Source of the DNA: Streptomyces verrucosisporus
Lineage (GTDB): Bacteria > Actinomycetota > Actinomycetes > Streptomycetales > Streptomycetaceae
DNA: 64,000 nt
Direction: 5' to 3'
NCBI RefSeq assembly: GCF_017114865.1
Contig: NZ_JADEYH010000011.1
Coordinates: 1 to 64,000, forward strand
Part shown: one piece after another, positions 47,880 to 58,930 of the stretch
Numbering within the stretch: position 1 is the first letter of the stretch
How the letters are laid out: the number at the start of each line of letters is the position of its first letter
Notes under the pieces: model-generated
Seen by the model: only the letters and a program-made list of their open reading frames with translations
The model's database searches: none
Told to the model about the DNA's origin: nothing
Made by a program: the position numbers and the translations under genes

Positions 47880-48284
47880 TCAGACGCGGCGACGCTTCGG
47901 CGGGCGGCAGCCGTTGTGCGGGGTCGGGGTGACGTCCTGGATCGAACCCACCTCGAGGCCGGTGGCCTGGAGGGAGCGGATCGCGGTCTCACGGCCGGAG
48001 CCGGGACCCTTGACGAACACGTCGACCTTGCGCATGCCGTGCTCCTGCGCGCGGCGGGCGGCCGACTCGGCGGCCATCTGCGCGGCGAACGGCGTCGACT
48101 TGCGCGAGCCCTTGAAGCCCACGTGACCGGCGGAAGCCCAGGAAATCACGTTGCCGGTGGGGTCGGTGATGGAAACGATGGTGTTGTTGAACGTGCTCTT
48201 GATGTGAGCGTGCCCGTGGGCGACGTTCTTCTTCTCCTTGCGGCGCACCTTCTTGGCGCCGGCCGTACGGCCCTTCGGAGGCAT
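47880..48284 (-). CDS. rpsK: 30S ribosomal protein S11
   Basis: Platform protein of 134 residues near the mRNA exit, with [21 protein letters not shown] and [20 protein letters not shown], ending in PPKRRRV. It lies 65 bp behind rpsM with an intact Shine-Dalgarno region (GGAG). Confidence 0.98.
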   Translation of the reverse strand: MPPKGRTAGAKKVRRKEKKNVAHGHAHIKSTFNNTIVSITDPTGNVISWASAGHVGFKGSRKSTPFAAQMAAESAARRAQEHGMRKVDVFVKGPGSGRETAIRSLQATGLEVGSIQDVTPTPHNGCRPPKRRRV

Positions 48285-48349
48285 AGAAAAATACTCCTAT
48301 GGAGGTGGTCGGTCCTGCGGTCCGGACCACTGGCGGTGTCCGGTGAGGA

Positions 48350-48730
48350 CTACTTCTTGCCCGGCTTCTTCTTGCCGGCGATCGCGCGACGCGGGCCCTT
48401 GCGGGTGCGGGCGTTGGTGCTGGTGCGCTGGCCGTGGACGGGCAGACCGCGACGGTGGCGCAGACCCTGGTAGCTGCCGATCTCGACCTTGCGGCGGATG
48501 TCGGCCTGGATCTCGCGGCGGAGGTCACCCTCGGTGCGGATGTTGGCCTCGACGTACTCACGGATCCTGACGAGCTCTTCCTCGGTCAGGTCGCGGACGC
48601 GGGTGTCCGGGTTCACACCGGTGTTCGCGAGCGTCTGCTGGGAGAGCGTGCGACCGATGCCGAAGACATAGGTGAGAGCGACCTCCACGCGCTTGTCGCG
48701 CGGGAGGTCGACGCCTTCGAGGCGTGCCAT
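48350..48730 (-). CDS. rpsM: 30S ribosomal protein S13
   Basis: Head protein of 126 residues contacting the P-site tRNA and the 50S subunit. It starts [21 protein letters not shown] and has [19 protein letters not shown] and a basic tail (AGKKKPGKK). ATG 48730 is chosen because AGGAG lies 8 nt before it; the open frame before this is not coding. Confidence 0.98.
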   Translation of the reverse strand: MARLEGVDLPRDKRVEVALTYVFGIGRTLSQQTLANTGVNPDTRVRDLTEEELVRIREYVEANIRTEGDLRREIQADIRRKVEIGSYQGLRHRRGLPVHGQRTSTNARTRKGPRRAIAGKKKPGKK

Positions 48731-48933
48731 GAACGTGGCTCCTGGTTTCGTTGGAGGTCTTCCGCAGCACCGTTCCCGTAGCGAGTACGAGCCGGGTCCC
48801 CGGCCTCCGTCCGGGGGTGTCGTCCCCACCGGCGTCGACGGATGTCACGGCGGGGGGTCGGGTGTCTGCGTATCTACATGTCGCTTGCGTCGCGCGAAGA
48901 ACCGCGAGAGGTGCGAGGCGTGGAGGTCTTGCG

Positions 48934-49047
48934 TCAGCCCTGGCGCTGCTTGTGGCGCAGGTTGTCGCAGATGACCATGACCCGGCCGTGGCGGCGGATC
49001 ACCTTGCACTTGTCGCAGATCTTCTTGACGCTCGGCTTGACCTTCAT
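48934..49047 (-). CDS. rpmJ: 50S ribosomal protein L36 (zinc-binding form)
   Basis: Very small protein of 37 residues: [20 protein letters not shown], then a Gly-Arg turn and [13 protein letters not shown]. Three Cys and one His (C11, C14, C27, H32) form the zinc ribbon of the C+ form. It lies in the usual place between infA and rpsM. The 203 bp before rpsM hold no further gene. Confidence 0.97.
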   Translation of the reverse strand: MKVKPSVKKICDKCKVIRRHGRVMVICDNLRHKQRQG

Positions 49048-49107
49048 GGGATGTGAGGTTCTCCGGGTCAGGCCACCACCCCGCGCGGGGCGGGGTGAGG
49101 GCGAGAT

Positions 49108-49329
49108 CTACTTGTAGCGGTAGACGATCCGCCCGCGCGTCAGGTCGTAGGGAGACAGCTCCACCACGACACGGTCGTCGGGAAGGATACGGATGTAGTG
49201 CATCCGCATCTTGCCGCTGATGTGCGCGAGGACCTGGTGCCCGTTCTGGAGCTCCACCTTGAACATCGCGTTCGGGAGAGACTCGACGACGGTGCCCTCG
49301 ATCTCGATGGCCCCTTGTTTTTTGGCCAT
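49108..49329 (-). CDS. infA: Translation initiation factor IF-1
   Basis: S1/OB-fold factor of 73 residues that occupies the A site during initiation: [20 protein letters not shown], then [20 protein letters not shown] and [19 protein letters not shown] 49329 is the family start, with GAAGGTGA upstream. It heads the infA-rpmJ-rpsM-rpsK-rpsD-rpoA-rplQ unit. Confidence 0.98.
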   Translation of the reverse strand: MAKKQGAIEIEGTVVESLPNAMFKVELQNGHQVLAHISGKMRMHYIRILPDDRVVVELSPYDLTRGRIVYRYK

Positions 49330-49408
49330 GCTTGAGCGCTTCACCTTCCGGGATCGGCTACCTGGGTCAGCCCGTGGGTGCGCGCAGGCACACATGGACC
49401 GACGAGCC

Positions 49409-49438
49409 AGTCTACGGCACGGCTCCGGGAAAGACGAA
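49409..49438 (-). promoter_or_regulatory. Candidate infA operon promoter
   Basis: On the minus strand TTCGTC, an 18-bp spacer and TAGACT, 80 bp before infA. The -10 box is good, the -35 box weak. The rest of the 274-bp gap between map and infA shows no gene. Confidence 0.4.
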
Positions 49439-49603
49439 TCGGGGATGTATGCCCATCGTGGGAGATCTTTATGCGGACTGCGGGGACTTCACCCGGCTCG
49501 CGGCCGTCCCCCACCCGGCTCACCGCAGGAGGGGCGGTGGTGCGGCCGGGGCCGCGCGCTCCGTACCGCCCGGCTCCCGGTGGAGAGAGCCTGCCGGCCC
49601 CGG

Positions 49604-50440
49604 TCAGTCCAGCGGGTCGGGTGCGGTGGTGACGCCGTACTCCGCCAGCTTCGCCCGGCCGCCGTCCGGCGCCGTCAGCACCAGCGGGCCCTGCTCGGTC
49701 AGCGCGACGGAGTGCTCCCAGTGGCAGGACCAGCTGCCGTCGTCCGTCTTGACCGTCCACTCGTCCTCCAGGACGTGTGTCCTGGCCGTGCCCAGGCTGA
49801 CCATCGGCTCGATCGCCAGGCACATGCCCGGCACCAGCTTCGGGCCCTTGCCACGGCGGCGCTCGACGTAGTTCAGCAGGTGCGGGTCCATGTGCATCTG
49901 GCTGCCGATGCCGTGGCCGCCGTAGTCCTCGATGATCCCGTAGCGCCCCGAGGCCGGGCGGGGCTGGCGGCGGATGTACCCCTCGATCGCCTTGGAGATG
50001 TCCACCAGCCGGTTGCCCTTGCGCATCGCCGCGATGCCGGCCCACATCGACTCCTCGGTGACCCGGCTCAGCTCGTGCACCTCGGGGGCGTGGCCCTCGC
50101 CGACGAAGACGGTGATCGCCGCGTCCCCGTGCCAGCCGTCGACGATCGCGCCCGCGTCGACGGAGATGATGTCGCCGGACTCCAGCACCGTCTCCCGGTC
50201 GGGGATGCCGTGGACGACGACGTCGTTCACCGAGGTGCAGATGTTGCCGGGGAAGCCGCCGTAGCCGAGGAAGTTCGGCTTGGCCCCGTGGTCGGCGAGC
50301 ACCTTGGCCGCGACCTCGTCCAGGTCCTTGGTGGTCGCGCCCGGTACCGCGGCCTTGCGGCAGGCCGCGTGCATCGCGGCGACGACCAGCCCGGCCGCGC
50401 GCATCTTCGCGATCTGCTCGGGGGTCTTGATCTCCACCAT
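49604..50440 (-). CDS. map: Type I methionine aminopeptidase
   Basis: Removes the N-terminal Met from new proteins, using two metal ions. It has 278 residues. VEIKTPEQIAKMRAAGLVVA opens the pita-bread fold. Metal ligands are in VDAGAIVDGWHGDAA, GGHGIGS, CLAIEPMV and WEHSVALTE. The position normally HE in the GHGIG region is HMDP here, as in Streptomyces Map as I remember it. GGAAGG lies about 11 nt before ATG 50440. A hairpin separates it from adk. Confidence 0.96.
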   Translation of the reverse strand: MVEIKTPEQIAKMRAAGLVVAAMHAACRKAAVPGATTKDLDEVAAKVLADHGAKPNFLGYGGFPGNICTSVNDVVVHGIPDRETVLESGDIISVDAGAIVDGWHGDAAITVFVGEGHAPEVHELSRVTEESMWAGIAAMRKGNRLVDISKAIEGYIRRQPRPASGRYGIIEDYGGHGIGSQMHMDPHLLNYVERRRGKGPKLVPGMCLAIEPMVSLGTARTHVLEDEWTVKTDDGSWSCHWEHSVALTEQGPLVLTAPDGGRAKLAEYGVTTAPDPLD

Positions 50441-50524
50441 GACGGCTGACGCCTTCCAGCTCGCGGTTGTCTGTGCCACATCCGGCCCGGTGTGCTGCCG
50501 CCGGACCCGTTCACTACACGATAC

Positions 50525-50555
50525 GGCCGCGGTGCCCGCCCCGGGCACCGCGGCC
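50525..50555 (-). terminator. Hairpin between adk and map
   Basis: GGCCGCGGTGCCCG and CGGGCACCGCGGCC form a perfect 14-bp stem around CCC, 22 bp past the adk stop. It may terminate secY-adk transcripts or attenuate read-through into map. Confidence 0.72.
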
Positions 50556-50577
50556 TTCTCGCCGTTCCTCGTCGGGG

Positions 50578-51246
50578 TCAGGCCCCGGACTGCCCGGCCG
50601 CCTGGCCGAGCGCCTCCATCGCGCGCCGGGTGACCTCGGACACCTTGCCGAGCGCCGAGATCGTCACCACCAGGCCCTGGGCCTTGTAGTAGTCGATGAT
50701 CGGCTCGGTCTCGGTGTGGTAGACCTCCAGGCGCTTGCGGACGGTGTCCTCGTGGTCGTCCTCGCGCTGGTAGAGCTCGCCGCCGCAGACGTCGCAGACT
50801 CCCTCGGCCTTCGGCGGGGTGTACACGACGTGGAAGATGTGGCCGCTGTCGTTGCGGCACATCCGCCGTCCCGCGATCCGCTTGACGACCTCGTCCTCGG
50901 GGACCTCCAGGTCCAGCACGGCGTTCAGCCGGGTGCCGGACTCACGCAGGATGCCGTCCAGGGCCTCGGCCTGGCCGATGTTCCGCGGGAAGCCGTCGAG
51001 CAGGAAGCCGTCTGCGGCGTCGGGCTGCTCCATGCGGTCCCGGGCCATTCCGATGGTGACCTCGTCGGGTACGAGCTTGCCGGCCCGCATGTACTCCTGC
51101 GCCTTCTGCCCGAGCTGGGTGCCCTGGCTGATGTTGGCGCGGAAGAGGTCGCCCGTGGAGATGTGCGGGATGGACAGGTTCTCGGCCAGGTACGCGGCCT
51201 GCGTGCCCTTGCCCGCGCCAGGCGGTCCGACGAGGACGATTCGCAT
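50578..51246 (-). CDS. adk: Adenylate kinase (zinc-type lid)
   Basis: Balances AMP, ADP and ATP. It has 222 residues with P-loop [30 protein letters not shown] and a long-form lid. The lid carries C130, D133, C151 and C154 (MCRND, then CDVCGG), fitting a zinc site of mixed Cys/Asp type. The ATG overlaps the secY stop by one base (TGATG), so the two are translationally coupled. Confidence 0.98.
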   Translation of the reverse strand: MRIVLVGPPGAGKGTQAAYLAENLSIPHISTGDLFRANISQGTQLGQKAQEYMRAGKLVPDEVTIGMARDRMEQPDAADGFLLDGFPRNIGQAEALDGILRESGTRLNAVLDLEVPEDEVVKRIAGRRMCRNDSGHIFHVVYTPPKAEGVCDVCGGELYQREDDHEDTVRKRLEVYHTETEPIIDYYKAQGLVVTISALGKVSEVTRRAMEALGQAAGQSGA

Positions 51247-52562
51247 CAGCGGAGGAACCCTTCGTAATGGCGCTGCTGAAGCTGGCTCTCGATCTGCTTC
51301 ACGGTCTCCAGACCGACACCCACGATGATCAGGATGCTGGTCCCGCCGAACGGGAAGTTCTGATTCGCGTTGAACAACACCAGCGCGACGGTGGGCACCA
51401 GAGCGATCAGACCCAGGTACAGCGAACCCGGCCACGTGATGCGGTTCAGCACGTAGCTCAGGTACTCCGCGGTGGGACGTCCGGCCCGGATGCCCGGGAT
51501 GAAACCACCATACTTCTTCATGTTGTCGGCAACTTCTTCGGGGTTGAAGGAGATGGCGACGTAGAAGAAGGCGAAGAACACGATCAGCACGAAGTACGTG
51601 ATGATGTAGTACGGGTGGTCACCCGTGACGAGGTGCCGGTTGATCCAGTCGGCCCAGCCAGCCTGCGACCCGCTGAACTGAACGATCAGTGCCGGGATGT
51701 AGAGCAGGGAGGAGGCGAAGATGACGGGGATCACACCCGCCTGGTTCACCTTCAGGGGGATGTAGGTGGAGGTGCCGCCGTAGGAGCGGCGTCCGATCAT
51801 CCGCTTGGCGTACTGCACGGGGATGCGGCGCTGCGCCTGCTCGACGAAGACCACCAGGCCGACCATCGCCAGGCCCGCGAGGAGCACCACACCGAACTCG
51901 ATCCAGCCGTCCGCCAGGTGGCCCTGCACCTTGATGGCCCACAGCAGGCCCGGGAAGCCGGCGGCGATCGAGACGAACATCAGGATCGACATGCCGTTGC
52001 CGATGCCGCGGTCGGTGATCAGCTCACCCAGCCACATGATCAGCGCGGTGCCGGCGGTCATGACGATCACCATGGTGATCGTGGTGAAGATGGAGTCGTC
52101 GGGGATGATCTGGTCACGGACGGTGCACTGCGCGAAGAGGCTGCCGCTGCGGGCCGTCGCCACCAGGCCGGTGGCCTGGAGCACGCCGAGCGCCACGGTC
52201 AGGTAACGGGTGTACTGCGTGATCTTCGCCTGGCCGGACTGCCCCTCCTTCTTGAGGGCCTCCAGCCTCGGGATCACCACCACCAGCAGCTGCAGGATGA
52301 TGCTCGCCGTGATGTACGGCATGATCCCGAGCGCGAAGATGGTCAGCTGCAGCAGCGCGCCACCACTGAACATGTTGACCAGGCCGAAGAGGCCGGCGCC
52401 GGCGCCCTCGGCCTCTTTCACGCACTGGTTGACGTTCTCGAAGCTGACACCCGGGACGGGGATGTGTGCACCGAGGCGGAAGAGCACCATGATGCCGAGG
52501 GTGAACAGCAGCTTCTTGCGCAGGTCGGGCGTCTTGAACGCCCGGGCGAACGCGGTGAGCAC
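51246..52562 (-). CDS. secY: Preprotein translocase subunit SecY
   Basis: Main channel of the Sec translocon in the plasma membrane, 438 residues with ten membrane helices. It has [25 protein letters not shown] at the start, a plug region with [20 protein letters not shown], and cytoplasmic loops [10 protein letters not shown] and [12 protein letters not shown]. It begins 199 bp after the rplO stop, behind a hairpin, so it probably has its own promoter; secY-adk are coupled. Confidence 0.99.
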   Translation of the reverse strand: MLTAFARAFKTPDLRKKLLFTLGIMVLFRLGAHIPVPGVSFENVNQCVKEAEGAGAGLFGLVNMFSGGALLQLTIFALGIMPYITASIILQLLVVVIPRLEALKKEGQSGQAKITQYTRYLTVALGVLQATGLVATARSGSLFAQCTVRDQIIPDDSIFTTITMVIVMTAGTALIMWLGELITDRGIGNGMSILMFVSIAAGFPGLLWAIKVQGHLADGWIEFGVVLLAGLAMVGLVVFVEQAQRRIPVQYAKRMIGRRSYGGTSTYIPLKVNQAGVIPVIFASSLLYIPALIVQFSGSQAGWADWINRHLVTGDHPYYIITYFVLIVFFAFFYVAISFNPEEVADNMKKYGGFIPGIRAGRPTAEYLSYVLNRITWPGSLYLGLIALVPTVALVLFNANQNFPFGGTSILIIVGVGLETVKQIESQLQQRHYEGFLR

Positions 52563-52710
52563 GGTGCCTCCTGCGCCCCCCGCGTCACACGCGAGAGGTT
52601 ACGGTCGTGAGGATCAACGGATAAAACGGTTCAGATTCCACAGGAGAGGCCCTGCGGAGGTCAATAACGCACGACACCTTACCGGCGACCGTGCCCCCCA
52701 TGGAACGACC

Positions 52711-52744
52711 AACCGGGGACGCCCGTTCCTGGGCGCCCCCGGTT
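52711..52744 (-). terminator. Hairpin between rplO and secY
   Basis: AACCGGGG and CCCCGGTT, with inner CGCCC and GGGCG after one mismatch, form a long stem 17 bp past the rplO stop. It marks the end of the spc-type ribosomal unit and separates it from secY. Confidence 0.75.
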
Positions 52745-52760
52745 GCTCACCTCACCGTGC

Positions 52761-53216
52761 TCAGACGAGCTCGGTGACGGTGCCTCCGGCAGCGGTGATC
52801 TTCTCCTTGGCGGAGCCGGAGACCTTGTCCACGGTCACCTGCAGCGCCACGGAGATCTCCCCGTTGCCCAGCACCTTCACGAGCTGGTTCTTGCGAACCG
52901 CGCCCTTGGCGACCAGGCCCTCGACGGTGACCTCGCCACCCTCGGGGTACAGGTCCGCCAGCTTGTCCAGGTTCACGACCTGGTACTCGGTGCGGAAGGG
53001 GTTCTTGAAGCCCTTGAGCTTGGGCAGCCGCATGTGCAGCGGCATCTGCCCGCCCTCGAAGCGCTCCGGAACCTGGTAGCGGGCCTTGGTGCCCTTGGTG
53101 CCACGACCGGCGGTCTTGCCCTTGGACGCCTCACCACGACCGACGCGGGTCTTGGCGGTCTTGGCGCCCGGGGCGGGCCGGAGGTTGTGGACCTTCAGCG
53201 GCTTCTGCTCCGCCAT
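52761..53216 (-). CDS. rplO: 50S ribosomal protein L15
   Basis: Large-subunit assembly protein of 151 residues: [20 protein letters not shown], the Gly-rich [17 protein letters not shown] and the C-terminal [12 protein letters not shown]. One base separates its ATG from the rpmD stop codon. Last gene of the spc unit. Confidence 0.98.
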   Translation of the reverse strand: MAEQKPLKVHNLRPAPGAKTAKTRVGRGEASKGKTAGRGTKGTKARYQVPERFEGGQMPLHMRLPKLKGFKNPFRTEYQVVNLDKLADLYPEGGEVTVEGLVAKGAVRKNQLVKVLGNGEISVALQVTVDKVSGSAKEKITAAGGTVTELV

Positions 53217-53217
53217 G

Positions 53218-53399
53218 TCAGTCGACCTCCTCGACCGTCACGAGGTGGCGGACGGTCTGCACCATGCCGCGGATCTCGGGACGGTCCTCCTTGACGACCG
53301 AGTCGTTCACTCGCCTGAGGCCGAGGGAACGCAGGGTGTCGCGGTGGTTCTGCTTGCTGCCGATGTAGGACTTGGTCTGGGTGACCTTCAGGCGTGCCA

Positions 53400-53400
<1 letters not shown>
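53218..53400 (-). CDS. rpmD: 50S ribosomal protein L30
   Basis: Small protein of 60 residues: [20 protein letters not shown], then [14 protein letters not shown] and the acidic end. Its ATG overlaps the rpsE stop by one base, so it is coupled to rpsE; ATG at 53400 is the family start. Confidence 0.98.
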
Positions 53401-54005
<605 letters not shown>

Positions 54006-54048
54006 TGGAATTACCTCTCTCTATGCGTCCGCTTGCGTGGGGACCGGC

Positions 54049-54432
54049 TCAGAACCTGAGCCCGGCCTCGCGGGCGGCGTCGGCCAGGGCGGCGATCCGC
54101 CCGGCGTACTTGTTGCCGCCGCGGTCGAACACGACGGCCTCGATGCCCGCGGCCTTGGCGCGCTCGGCGACCAGGGACCCGACCTGCTTGGCCAGGGCGG
54201 TCTTGTCGCCCTCACCGCCGCGGATCGAGCTGTCCAGCGTCGACGCCGAGGCCAGCGTGTGGCCCGCGATGTCGTCGATGACCTGGGCCACCATGTGGCG
54301 GTTGGAGCGCGTCACCACCAGGCGCGGACGCTCGGGGGTGCCCGACACCTTCTTGCGGACGCGGATGTGGCGCCGCTTGACAGCGGCGGCCTTGCGCGCA
54401 CTGCCCTTCGCGATCTTCACACCGTATGCCAT
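54049..54432 (-). CDS. rplR: 50S ribosomal protein L18
   Basis: 5S rRNA-binding protein of 127 residues with [39 protein letters not shown] and [20 protein letters not shown]. Three bases separate its ATG from the rplF stop. Confidence 0.98.
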   Translation of the reverse strand: MAYGVKIAKGSARKAAAVKRRHIRVRKKVSGTPERPRLVVTRSNRHMVAQVIDDIAGHTLASASTLDSSIRGGEGDKTALAKQVGSLVAERAKAAGIEAVVFDRGGNKYAGRIAALADAAREAGLRF

Positions 54433-54435
54433 GGC

Positions 54436-54975
54436 TTACTTACCAGCCTTTCCGACCTTGCGGCGGATGACCTCGCCCGCGTACTTCACGCCCTTGGCCT
54501 TGTACGGGTCGGGCTTGCGCAGCTTGCGGATGTTCGCGGCGATCTCGCCGACCTTCTGCTTGTCGATGCCCTCGACGCTCAGCTTGGTCGGGGACTCCAC
54601 CTTGAAGGCGATGCCCTCGGGAGCCTTCACCGTGATCGGGTGGCTGTAACCCAGGGAGAACTCCAGGTCGGAGCCCTTCGCCTGGACGCGGTAACCGACA
54701 CCGCTGATCTCGAGCTGCTTGCTGTGACCCTGGGTCACGCCAGTGATCATGTTCGCCACCAGCGTGCGGGACAGACCGTGCAGGGCCTTGTTCCGGCTCT
54801 CGTCGTTCGGGCGGGAGACCTTGATGGAGCCGTCCTCACCCTTGGCGACCTCGATGGGCGCGGCGACGGTGTGCGAAAGGCTGCCCTTGGGCCCCTTCAC
54901 GTTGACCGTCCGGCCATCGATGGTGACGTCCACACCGGCGGGAACCTGGATGGGGAGCTTGCCGATACGCGACAT
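54436..54975 (-). CDS. rplF: 50S ribosomal protein L6
   Basis: Protein of 179 residues near the factor-binding centre: [30 protein letters not shown], and the C-terminal signature [20 protein letters not shown]. It has a GGAGG-like site before the ATG and lies 24 bp behind rpsH. Confidence 0.98.
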   Translation of the reverse strand: MSRIGKLPIQVPAGVDVTIDGRTVNVKGPKGSLSHTVAAPIEVAKGEDGSIKVSRPNDESRNKALHGLSRTLVANMITGVTQGHSKQLEISGVGYRVQAKGSDLEFSLGYSHPITVKAPEGIAFKVESPTKLSVEGIDKQKVGEIAANIRKLRKPDPYKAKGVKYAGEVIRRKVGKAGK

Positions 54976-54999
54976 GAGCTTTACCTCCGTTCCCTTCCG

Positions 55000-55398
55000 T
55001 TACCAGACGTAGGCGAGGACTTCCCCACCCACGCCCTTCTTCTGAGCCTGCTTGTCGGTGAGGAGCCCGTGGGAGGTGGAGATGATCGCCACGCCCAGGC
55101 CGCCGAGCACCTTCGGCAGGTTGGTGGACTTTGCGTAGACCCGCAGACCCGGCTTGCTGATCCGCTTGATGCCGGCGATCGAACGCTCGCGGTTCGGACC
55201 GAACTTGAGCTCCAGGACGAGGTTCTTGCCCACCGGGGCGTCCTCGACCTTCCAGCCGGTGATGTAACCCTCCTGCTGGAGGATCTCCGCGATGTGCGAC
55301 TTGATCTTGCTGTGCGGCATCACGACGGTGTCGTGGTAAGCCGAGTTCGCGTTTCGCAGACGCGTCAGCATGTCTGCGATCGGATCGGTCATGGTCAT
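55000..55398 (-). CDS. rpsH: 30S ribosomal protein S8
   Basis: 16S central-domain protein of 132 residues: [20 protein letters not shown], then [19 protein letters not shown], and [20 protein letters not shown] near the end. ATG 55398 begins MTMTDP; the next ATG (MTDP) two codons later would also serve. The 217 bp up to rpsN hold no gene and could carry an internal promoter. Confidence 0.98.
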   Translation of the reverse strand: MTMTDPIADMLTRLRNANSAYHDTVVMPHSKIKSHIAEILQQEGYITGWKVEDAPVGKNLVLELKFGPNRERSIAGIKRISKPGLRVYAKSTNLPKVLGGLGVAIISTSHGLLTDKQAQKKGVGGEVLAYVW

Positions 55399-55615
55399 GT
55401 GATGGCCTTCGGCCTCTCTCGCCGGGGTTTCCTGTCTGCTCCGTCCCTCTCCCCGTACGCGGGACGCGACGGGACGGGTGCGGTGCGGGGACCTACGGCG
55501 TAGTAAGACGGTCATGGGCGGCGAGCGCCCAACCCACAAGCCTAGGGCACGCGGGGAGGGCGTTCGCCGACCAGGATGCTCTTACCGAGAGTTCCTGAGG
55601 TCCGCTCGCGCGGAC

Positions 55616-55801
55616 TTACCAGGAGCTCTTGGTGACGCCCGGCAGCTCGCCGCGGTGGGCCATCTCGCGAAGGCACACACGGCACAGGCCGAACTTGCGG
55701 TAGACGGAGTGGGGCCGGCCGCAGCGCTGGCACCGCGTGTACGCGCGCACCGCGAACTTCGGCTTGCGGGCGGCCTTGGCAATCAGAGCCTTCTTCGCCA
55801 C
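55616..55801 (-). CDS. rpsN: 30S ribosomal protein S14 type Z (zinc-binding)
   Basis: Short S14 of 61 residues with [20 protein letters not shown] and two CxxC pairs (RCQRCGR and LCRVCLR) holding zinc. This is the C+ form in the operon; long zinc-free S14 usually lies elsewhere in Streptomyces. It starts 3 bp after the rplE stop. Confidence 0.98.
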   Translation of the reverse strand: MAKKALIAKAARKPKFAVRAYTRCQRCGRPHSVYRKFGLCRVCLREMAHRGELPGVTKSSW

Positions 55802-55804
55802 GGC

Positions 55805-56368
55805 TCACGCCTCCTTGAAGGGGAATCCGAGGTGACGCAGCAGGGCGCGGCCCTCCTCGTCGGTGTTCGCCGTGGTGACCACGGTGATGTCCATGCCTCG
55901 GACCCGGTCGATCTTGTCCTGGTCGATCTCGTGGAACATGACCTGCTCCGTGAGACCGAAGGTGTAGTTGCCCCTGCCGTCGAACTGCTTCGGCGACAGA
56001 CCGCGGAAGTCGCGGATGCGCGGCAGCGCGAGCGACAGCAGGCGGTCCAGGAACTCCCACATCCGGTCGCCCCGCAGGGTGACGTGGGCACCGATCGGCT
56101 GGCCCTCGCGCAGCTTGAACTGCGCGATGGACTTCCGGGCCTTGGTCACGGCCGGCTTCTGGCCGGTGATCGTGGCGAGGTCGCGGATGGCGCCCTCGAT
56201 CAGCTTGGAGTCGCGGGCGGCCTCGCCCACACCCATGTTGACCACGATCTTGGTGAGACCGGGGATCTGCATGACGTTCTCGTACTTGAATTCGTCACGC
56301 AGCTTGCCCGCGATCTCCTCGCGGTAGCGCGTCTTCAGACGCGGCTGCACGTTCGTGGCGGTAGTCAT
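55805..56368 (-). CDS. rplE: 50S ribosomal protein L5
   Basis: 5S rRNA-binding protein of 187 residues, contacting the P-site t[43 protein letters not shown] and the C-terminal [19 protein letters not shown]. The ATG overlaps the rplX stop by three bases. Confidence 0.98.
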   Translation of the reverse strand: MTTATNVQPRLKTRYREEIAGKLRDEFKYENVMQIPGLTKIVVNMGVGEAARDSKLIEGAIRDLATITGQKPAVTKARKSIAQFKLREGQPIGAHVTLRGDRMWEFLDRLLSLALPRIRDFRGLSPKQFDGRGNYTFGLTEQVMFHEIDQDKIDRVRGMDITVVTTANTDEEGRALLRHLGFPFKEA

Positions 56369-56691
56369 CAGATGTCCTCACCGGTCCGCTTGGCAACGCG
56401 GATCTTGTTGCCGTCCTCGTCGAAGCGGTAACCGACGCGGGTGACGACCTTCTTGCCGTCCTTCTCCACGACGAGCTGAACATTGCTCACGTGGACGGGG
56501 GCCTCGGTCGTCACGATGCCGCCGGTCTTCGAACCGCGAGCGGTCTGGCCGGCCTTGGTGTGCTTCTTGACCCGGTTGACACCCTCGACCAGGACACGGT
56601 CCTCGCGGGGGTAGGCCTCGATGACCTTGCCCTGCTTGCCCCTGTCCTTGCCGGTGATGACCTGGACCAGGTCGCCCTTCTTGATCTTCAT
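56368..56691 (-). CDS. rplX: 50S ribosomal protein L24
   Basis: Assembly initiator of 107 residues, starting [20 protein letters not shown] with the KOW motif, then [20 protein letters not shown]. Three bases separate it from the rplN stop, so rplN-rplX-rplE are coupled. Confidence 0.98.
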   Translation of the reverse strand: MKIKKGDLVQVITGKDRGKQGKVIEAYPREDRVLVEGVNRVKKHTKAGQTARGSKTGGIVTTEAPVHVSNVQLVVEKDGKKVVTRVGYRFDEDGNKIRVAKRTGEDI

Positions 56692-56694
56692 CGG

Positions 56695-57063
56695 TTACAG
56701 CACCTCCGGCGCGAGCGAGATGATCTTCATGAACTTCTTCTCGCGCAGCTCACGGCCGACGGGGCCGAAGATACGGGTGCCGCGGGGGTCGCCGTCGTTC
56801 TTGAGGATGACGGCGGCGTTCTCGTCGAAGCGGATGTACGAGCCGTCGGGGCGGCGGCGCTCCTTGACGGTGCGCACGACGACGGCCTTGACGACCTCGC
56901 CCTTCTTCACGTTGCCACCGGGGATCGCGTCCTTGACGGTGGCGACGATGACATCCCCGATACCCGCGTAGCGGCGGCCGGAGCCACCGAGAACACGGAT
57001 GCAAAGGATCTCCTTCGCGCCCGTGTTGTCGGCGACACGCAGCCGCGACTCCTGCTGGATCAC
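56695..57063 (-). CDS. rplN: 50S ribosomal protein L14
   Basis: Protein of 122 residues at the subunit interface: [20 protein letters not shown], then [20 protein letters not shown] and [19 protein letters not shown] start. The 100-bp gap to rpsQ contains a small hairpin (TCCCGAGA with TCTCGGGA at 57142-57162). Confidence 0.98.
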   Translation of the reverse strand: MIQQESRLRVADNTGAKEILCIRVLGGSGRRYAGIGDVIVATVKDAIPGGNVKKGEVVKAVVVRTVKERRRPDGSYIRFDENAAVILKNDGDPRGTRIFGPVGRELREKKFMKIISLAPEVL

Positions 57064-57141
57064 GTCTATCTCCTGATCGTCTGCCGGTTCCCGGCGGGTG
57101 CGCGCTCACCGCGCGCACCTCGCCGAGCCTGGCGGAACTCG

Positions 57142-57162
57142 TCCCGAGAAGGGATCTCGGGA
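57142..57162 (-). terminator. Small hairpin between rpsQ and rplN
   Basis: TCCCGAGA and TCTCGGGA form an 8-bp stem with a 5-nt loop directly after the rpsQ stop. It is weak, and may be an attenuator or RNA-processing site within the ribosomal transcript, with transcription continuing into rplN. Confidence 0.45.
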
Positions 57163-57163
57163 A

Positions 57164-57451
57164 TTACTTGGCCTTCTCGAGGATCTCGACGACGCGCCAG
57201 CGCTTCGTCGCGGACAGCGGCCGGGTCTCCATCAGGAGGACGCGGTCGCCGACACCCGCGGCGTTCTGCTCGTCGTGCGCCTTGAGCTTGTTCGTACGGC
57301 GGATGACCTTGCCGTACAGGGCGTGCTTGACGCGGTCCTCGACGGCGACGACAACGGTCTTGTCCATCTTGTCGCTGACGACCAGACCCTCACGGGTCTT
57401 GCGGAAGCCGCGGTTCTGCTCTGCAGTCTCAGTCACATTCGTCTCGCTCAT
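57164..57451 (-). CDS. rpsQ: 30S ribosomal protein S17
   Basis: OB-fold 16S-binding protein of 95 residues, with a short acidic N-terminal tail, then [35 protein letters not shown] and [19 protein letters not shown]. The ATG overlaps the rpmC stop by one base. Confidence 0.98.
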   Translation of the reverse strand: MSETNVTETAEQNRGFRKTREGLVVSDKMDKTVVVAVEDRVKHALYGKVIRRTNKLKAHDEQNAAGVGDRVLLMETRPLSATKRWRVVEILEKAK

Positions 57452-57675
57452 CAGGCGCTCTCCACCGTCTCGATGCCGAGCTCGCGCTCACGCATCAGGG
57501 TGTAGATCCGGGCGATGTCCTTGCGGACGGCCTTCAGCCGGCCGTTGTTCTCCAGCTGTCCGGTCGCCGCCTGGAAACGGAGCTTGAACAGCTCCTCCTT
57601 GGCCTCGCGCAGCTTCACGACGAGCTCCTCGTCGCCGAGCTCGCGCAGCTCGCTCGCCTTGGTACCGGCCGCCAT
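57451..57675 (-). CDS. rpmC: 50S ribosomal protein L29
   Basis: Helical hairpin protein of 74 residues near the exit tunnel: [20 protein letters not shown], then [23 protein letters not shown] 57675 overlaps the rplP TGA (TGATG); a GTG one codon earlier is also in frame. Confidence 0.97.
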   Translation of the reverse strand: MAAGTKASELRELGDEELVVKLREAKEELFKLRFQAATGQLENNGRLKAVRKDIARIYTLMRERELGIETVESA

Positions 57676-58094
57676 CACGACTCACCTGCCTCGCGCCGCA
57701 CGATCCGGCACTTCATCGGAAGCTTGTGAGCAGCGCGGGTGAGCGCCTCACGAGCAATCTTCTCGTTCGGGTAGGACAGCTCGAACATCACCCGGCCGGG
57801 CTTGACGTTCGCGACCCACCACTCCGGCGAACCCTTACCGGAACCCATGCGGGTCTCGGCGGGCTTCTTGGTCAGCGGACGGTCCGGGTAGATGTTGATC
57901 CACACCTTGCCGCCACGCTTGATGTGACGGGTCATGGAGATACGAGCTGCCTCGATCTGCCGGTTCGTCACGTAGGCAGCGGTCACGGCCTGGATGCCGT
58001 ACTCGCCGAAAGCAACCTCGGTGCCGCCCTTGGCCATGCCCTTGCGCTTCGGGTGGTGCTGCTTGCGGTGCTTGACCCTGCGGGGGATCAGCAT
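57675..58094 (-). CDS. rplP: 50S ribosomal protein L16
   Basis: Protein of 139 residues near the A-site elbow: [39 protein letters not shown] and [20 protein letters not shown]. It lies 5 bp behind rpsC. Confidence 0.98.
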   Translation of the reverse strand: MLIPRRVKHRKQHHPKRKGMAKGGTEVAFGEYGIQAVTAAYVTNRQIEAARISMTRHIKRGGKVWINIYPDRPLTKKPAETRMGSGKGSPEWWVANVKPGRVMFELSYPNEKIAREALTRAAHKLPMKCRIVRREAGES

Positions 58095-58099
58095 GACGG

Positions 58100-58930
58100 T
58101 CAGGCCTCCTTCCCGGCAGAGCCGGTGCTCTCGGCGGCCGGAGCGGCAGCGGTGCCCTCGGCGGCCTTGGGCGCCTCGGTCCGCTCCTGCTGCGGCTTGC
58201 GGCCGCGGCCGCCGCGCTCGCCACCGCGGCGCGGGCGGTCGCTGCCACCACGCGACGGGCGGTTGCCGGCGCGGGCGGCGGCGTTCTCGGCGCGGACCTC
58301 GGCGATGTTCTTGACGTCGCCCTTGTAGATCCAGACCTTCACACCGATGCGGCCGAAGGTCGTCTTGGCCTCGAAGAAGCCGTAGTCGACGTTGGCGCGC
58401 AGGGTGTGCAGGGGGACCCGGCCCTCGCGGTAGAACTCGGAGCGGGACATCTCGGCGCCGCCGAGGCGGCCACCGCACTGGATCTTGATGCCCTTGGCGC
58501 CGGCCTTCATCGTGCTCTGCATCGACTTGCGCATCGCACGGCGGAAGGAGACGCGGGAGGACAGCTGCTCGGCGACGGCCTGGGCCACCAGCTGAGCGTC
58601 CGTCTCCGGGTTCTTCACCTCGAGGATGTTGAACTGGATCTGCTTGCCGGTCAGCTTCTCCAGCCGGCCGCGGATGCGCTCCGCCTCGGCGCCGCGGCGG
58701 CCGATCACGATGCCCGGACGGGCGGTGTGAACGTCGACGCGGACGCGGTCACGGGTGCGCTCGATCTCCACCTTGGAGATGCCGGCCCGCTCCATGCCCT
58801 GCGTGAGCAGGCGGCGGATCTCGACGTCTTCCTTGATGTAGTCCTTGTACAGCTTGTCGGCGTACCAGCGGGACTTGAAGTCCGTGGTGATGCCGAGCCG
58901 GAACCCGTGCGGGTTGACCTTCTGCCCCAT
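58100..58930 (-). CDS. rpsC: 30S ribosomal protein S3
   Basis: Entry-channel protein of 276 residues. [20 protein letters not shown] begins the N-terminal domain. The KH domain ([15 protein letters not shown]) and the C-terminal domain follow. The last 60 residues are a basic, Gly/Arg- and Ala-rich tail, longer than in E. coli and normal in Streptomyces. Its ATG overlaps the rplV stop by one base. Confidence 0.98.
   Translation of the reverse strand: MGQKVNPHGFRLGITTDFKSRWYADKLYKDYIKEDVEIRRLLTQGMERAGISKVEIERTRDRVRVDVHTARPGIVIGRRGAEAERIRGRLEKLTGKQIQFNILEVKNPETDAQLVAQAVAEQLSSRVSFRRAMRKSMQSTMKAGAKGIKIQCGGRLGGAEMSRSEFYREGRVPLHTLRANVDYGFFEAKTTFGRIGVKVWIYKGDVKNIAEVRAENAAARAGNRPSRGGSDRPRRGGERGGRGRKPQQERTEAPKAAEGTAAAPAAESTGSAGKEA

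Noticed and set aside
51246..52562. Long antisense frame opposite secY as a possible acidic protein
   Set aside because: Its His/Asp-rich composition is the complement of the hydrophobic SecY codons, and it has no start signal.
52563..52710. TTGACC near 52670 as a secY promoter -35
   Set aside because: No acceptable -10 box follows at 16-19 bp, so the promoter could not be assigned.
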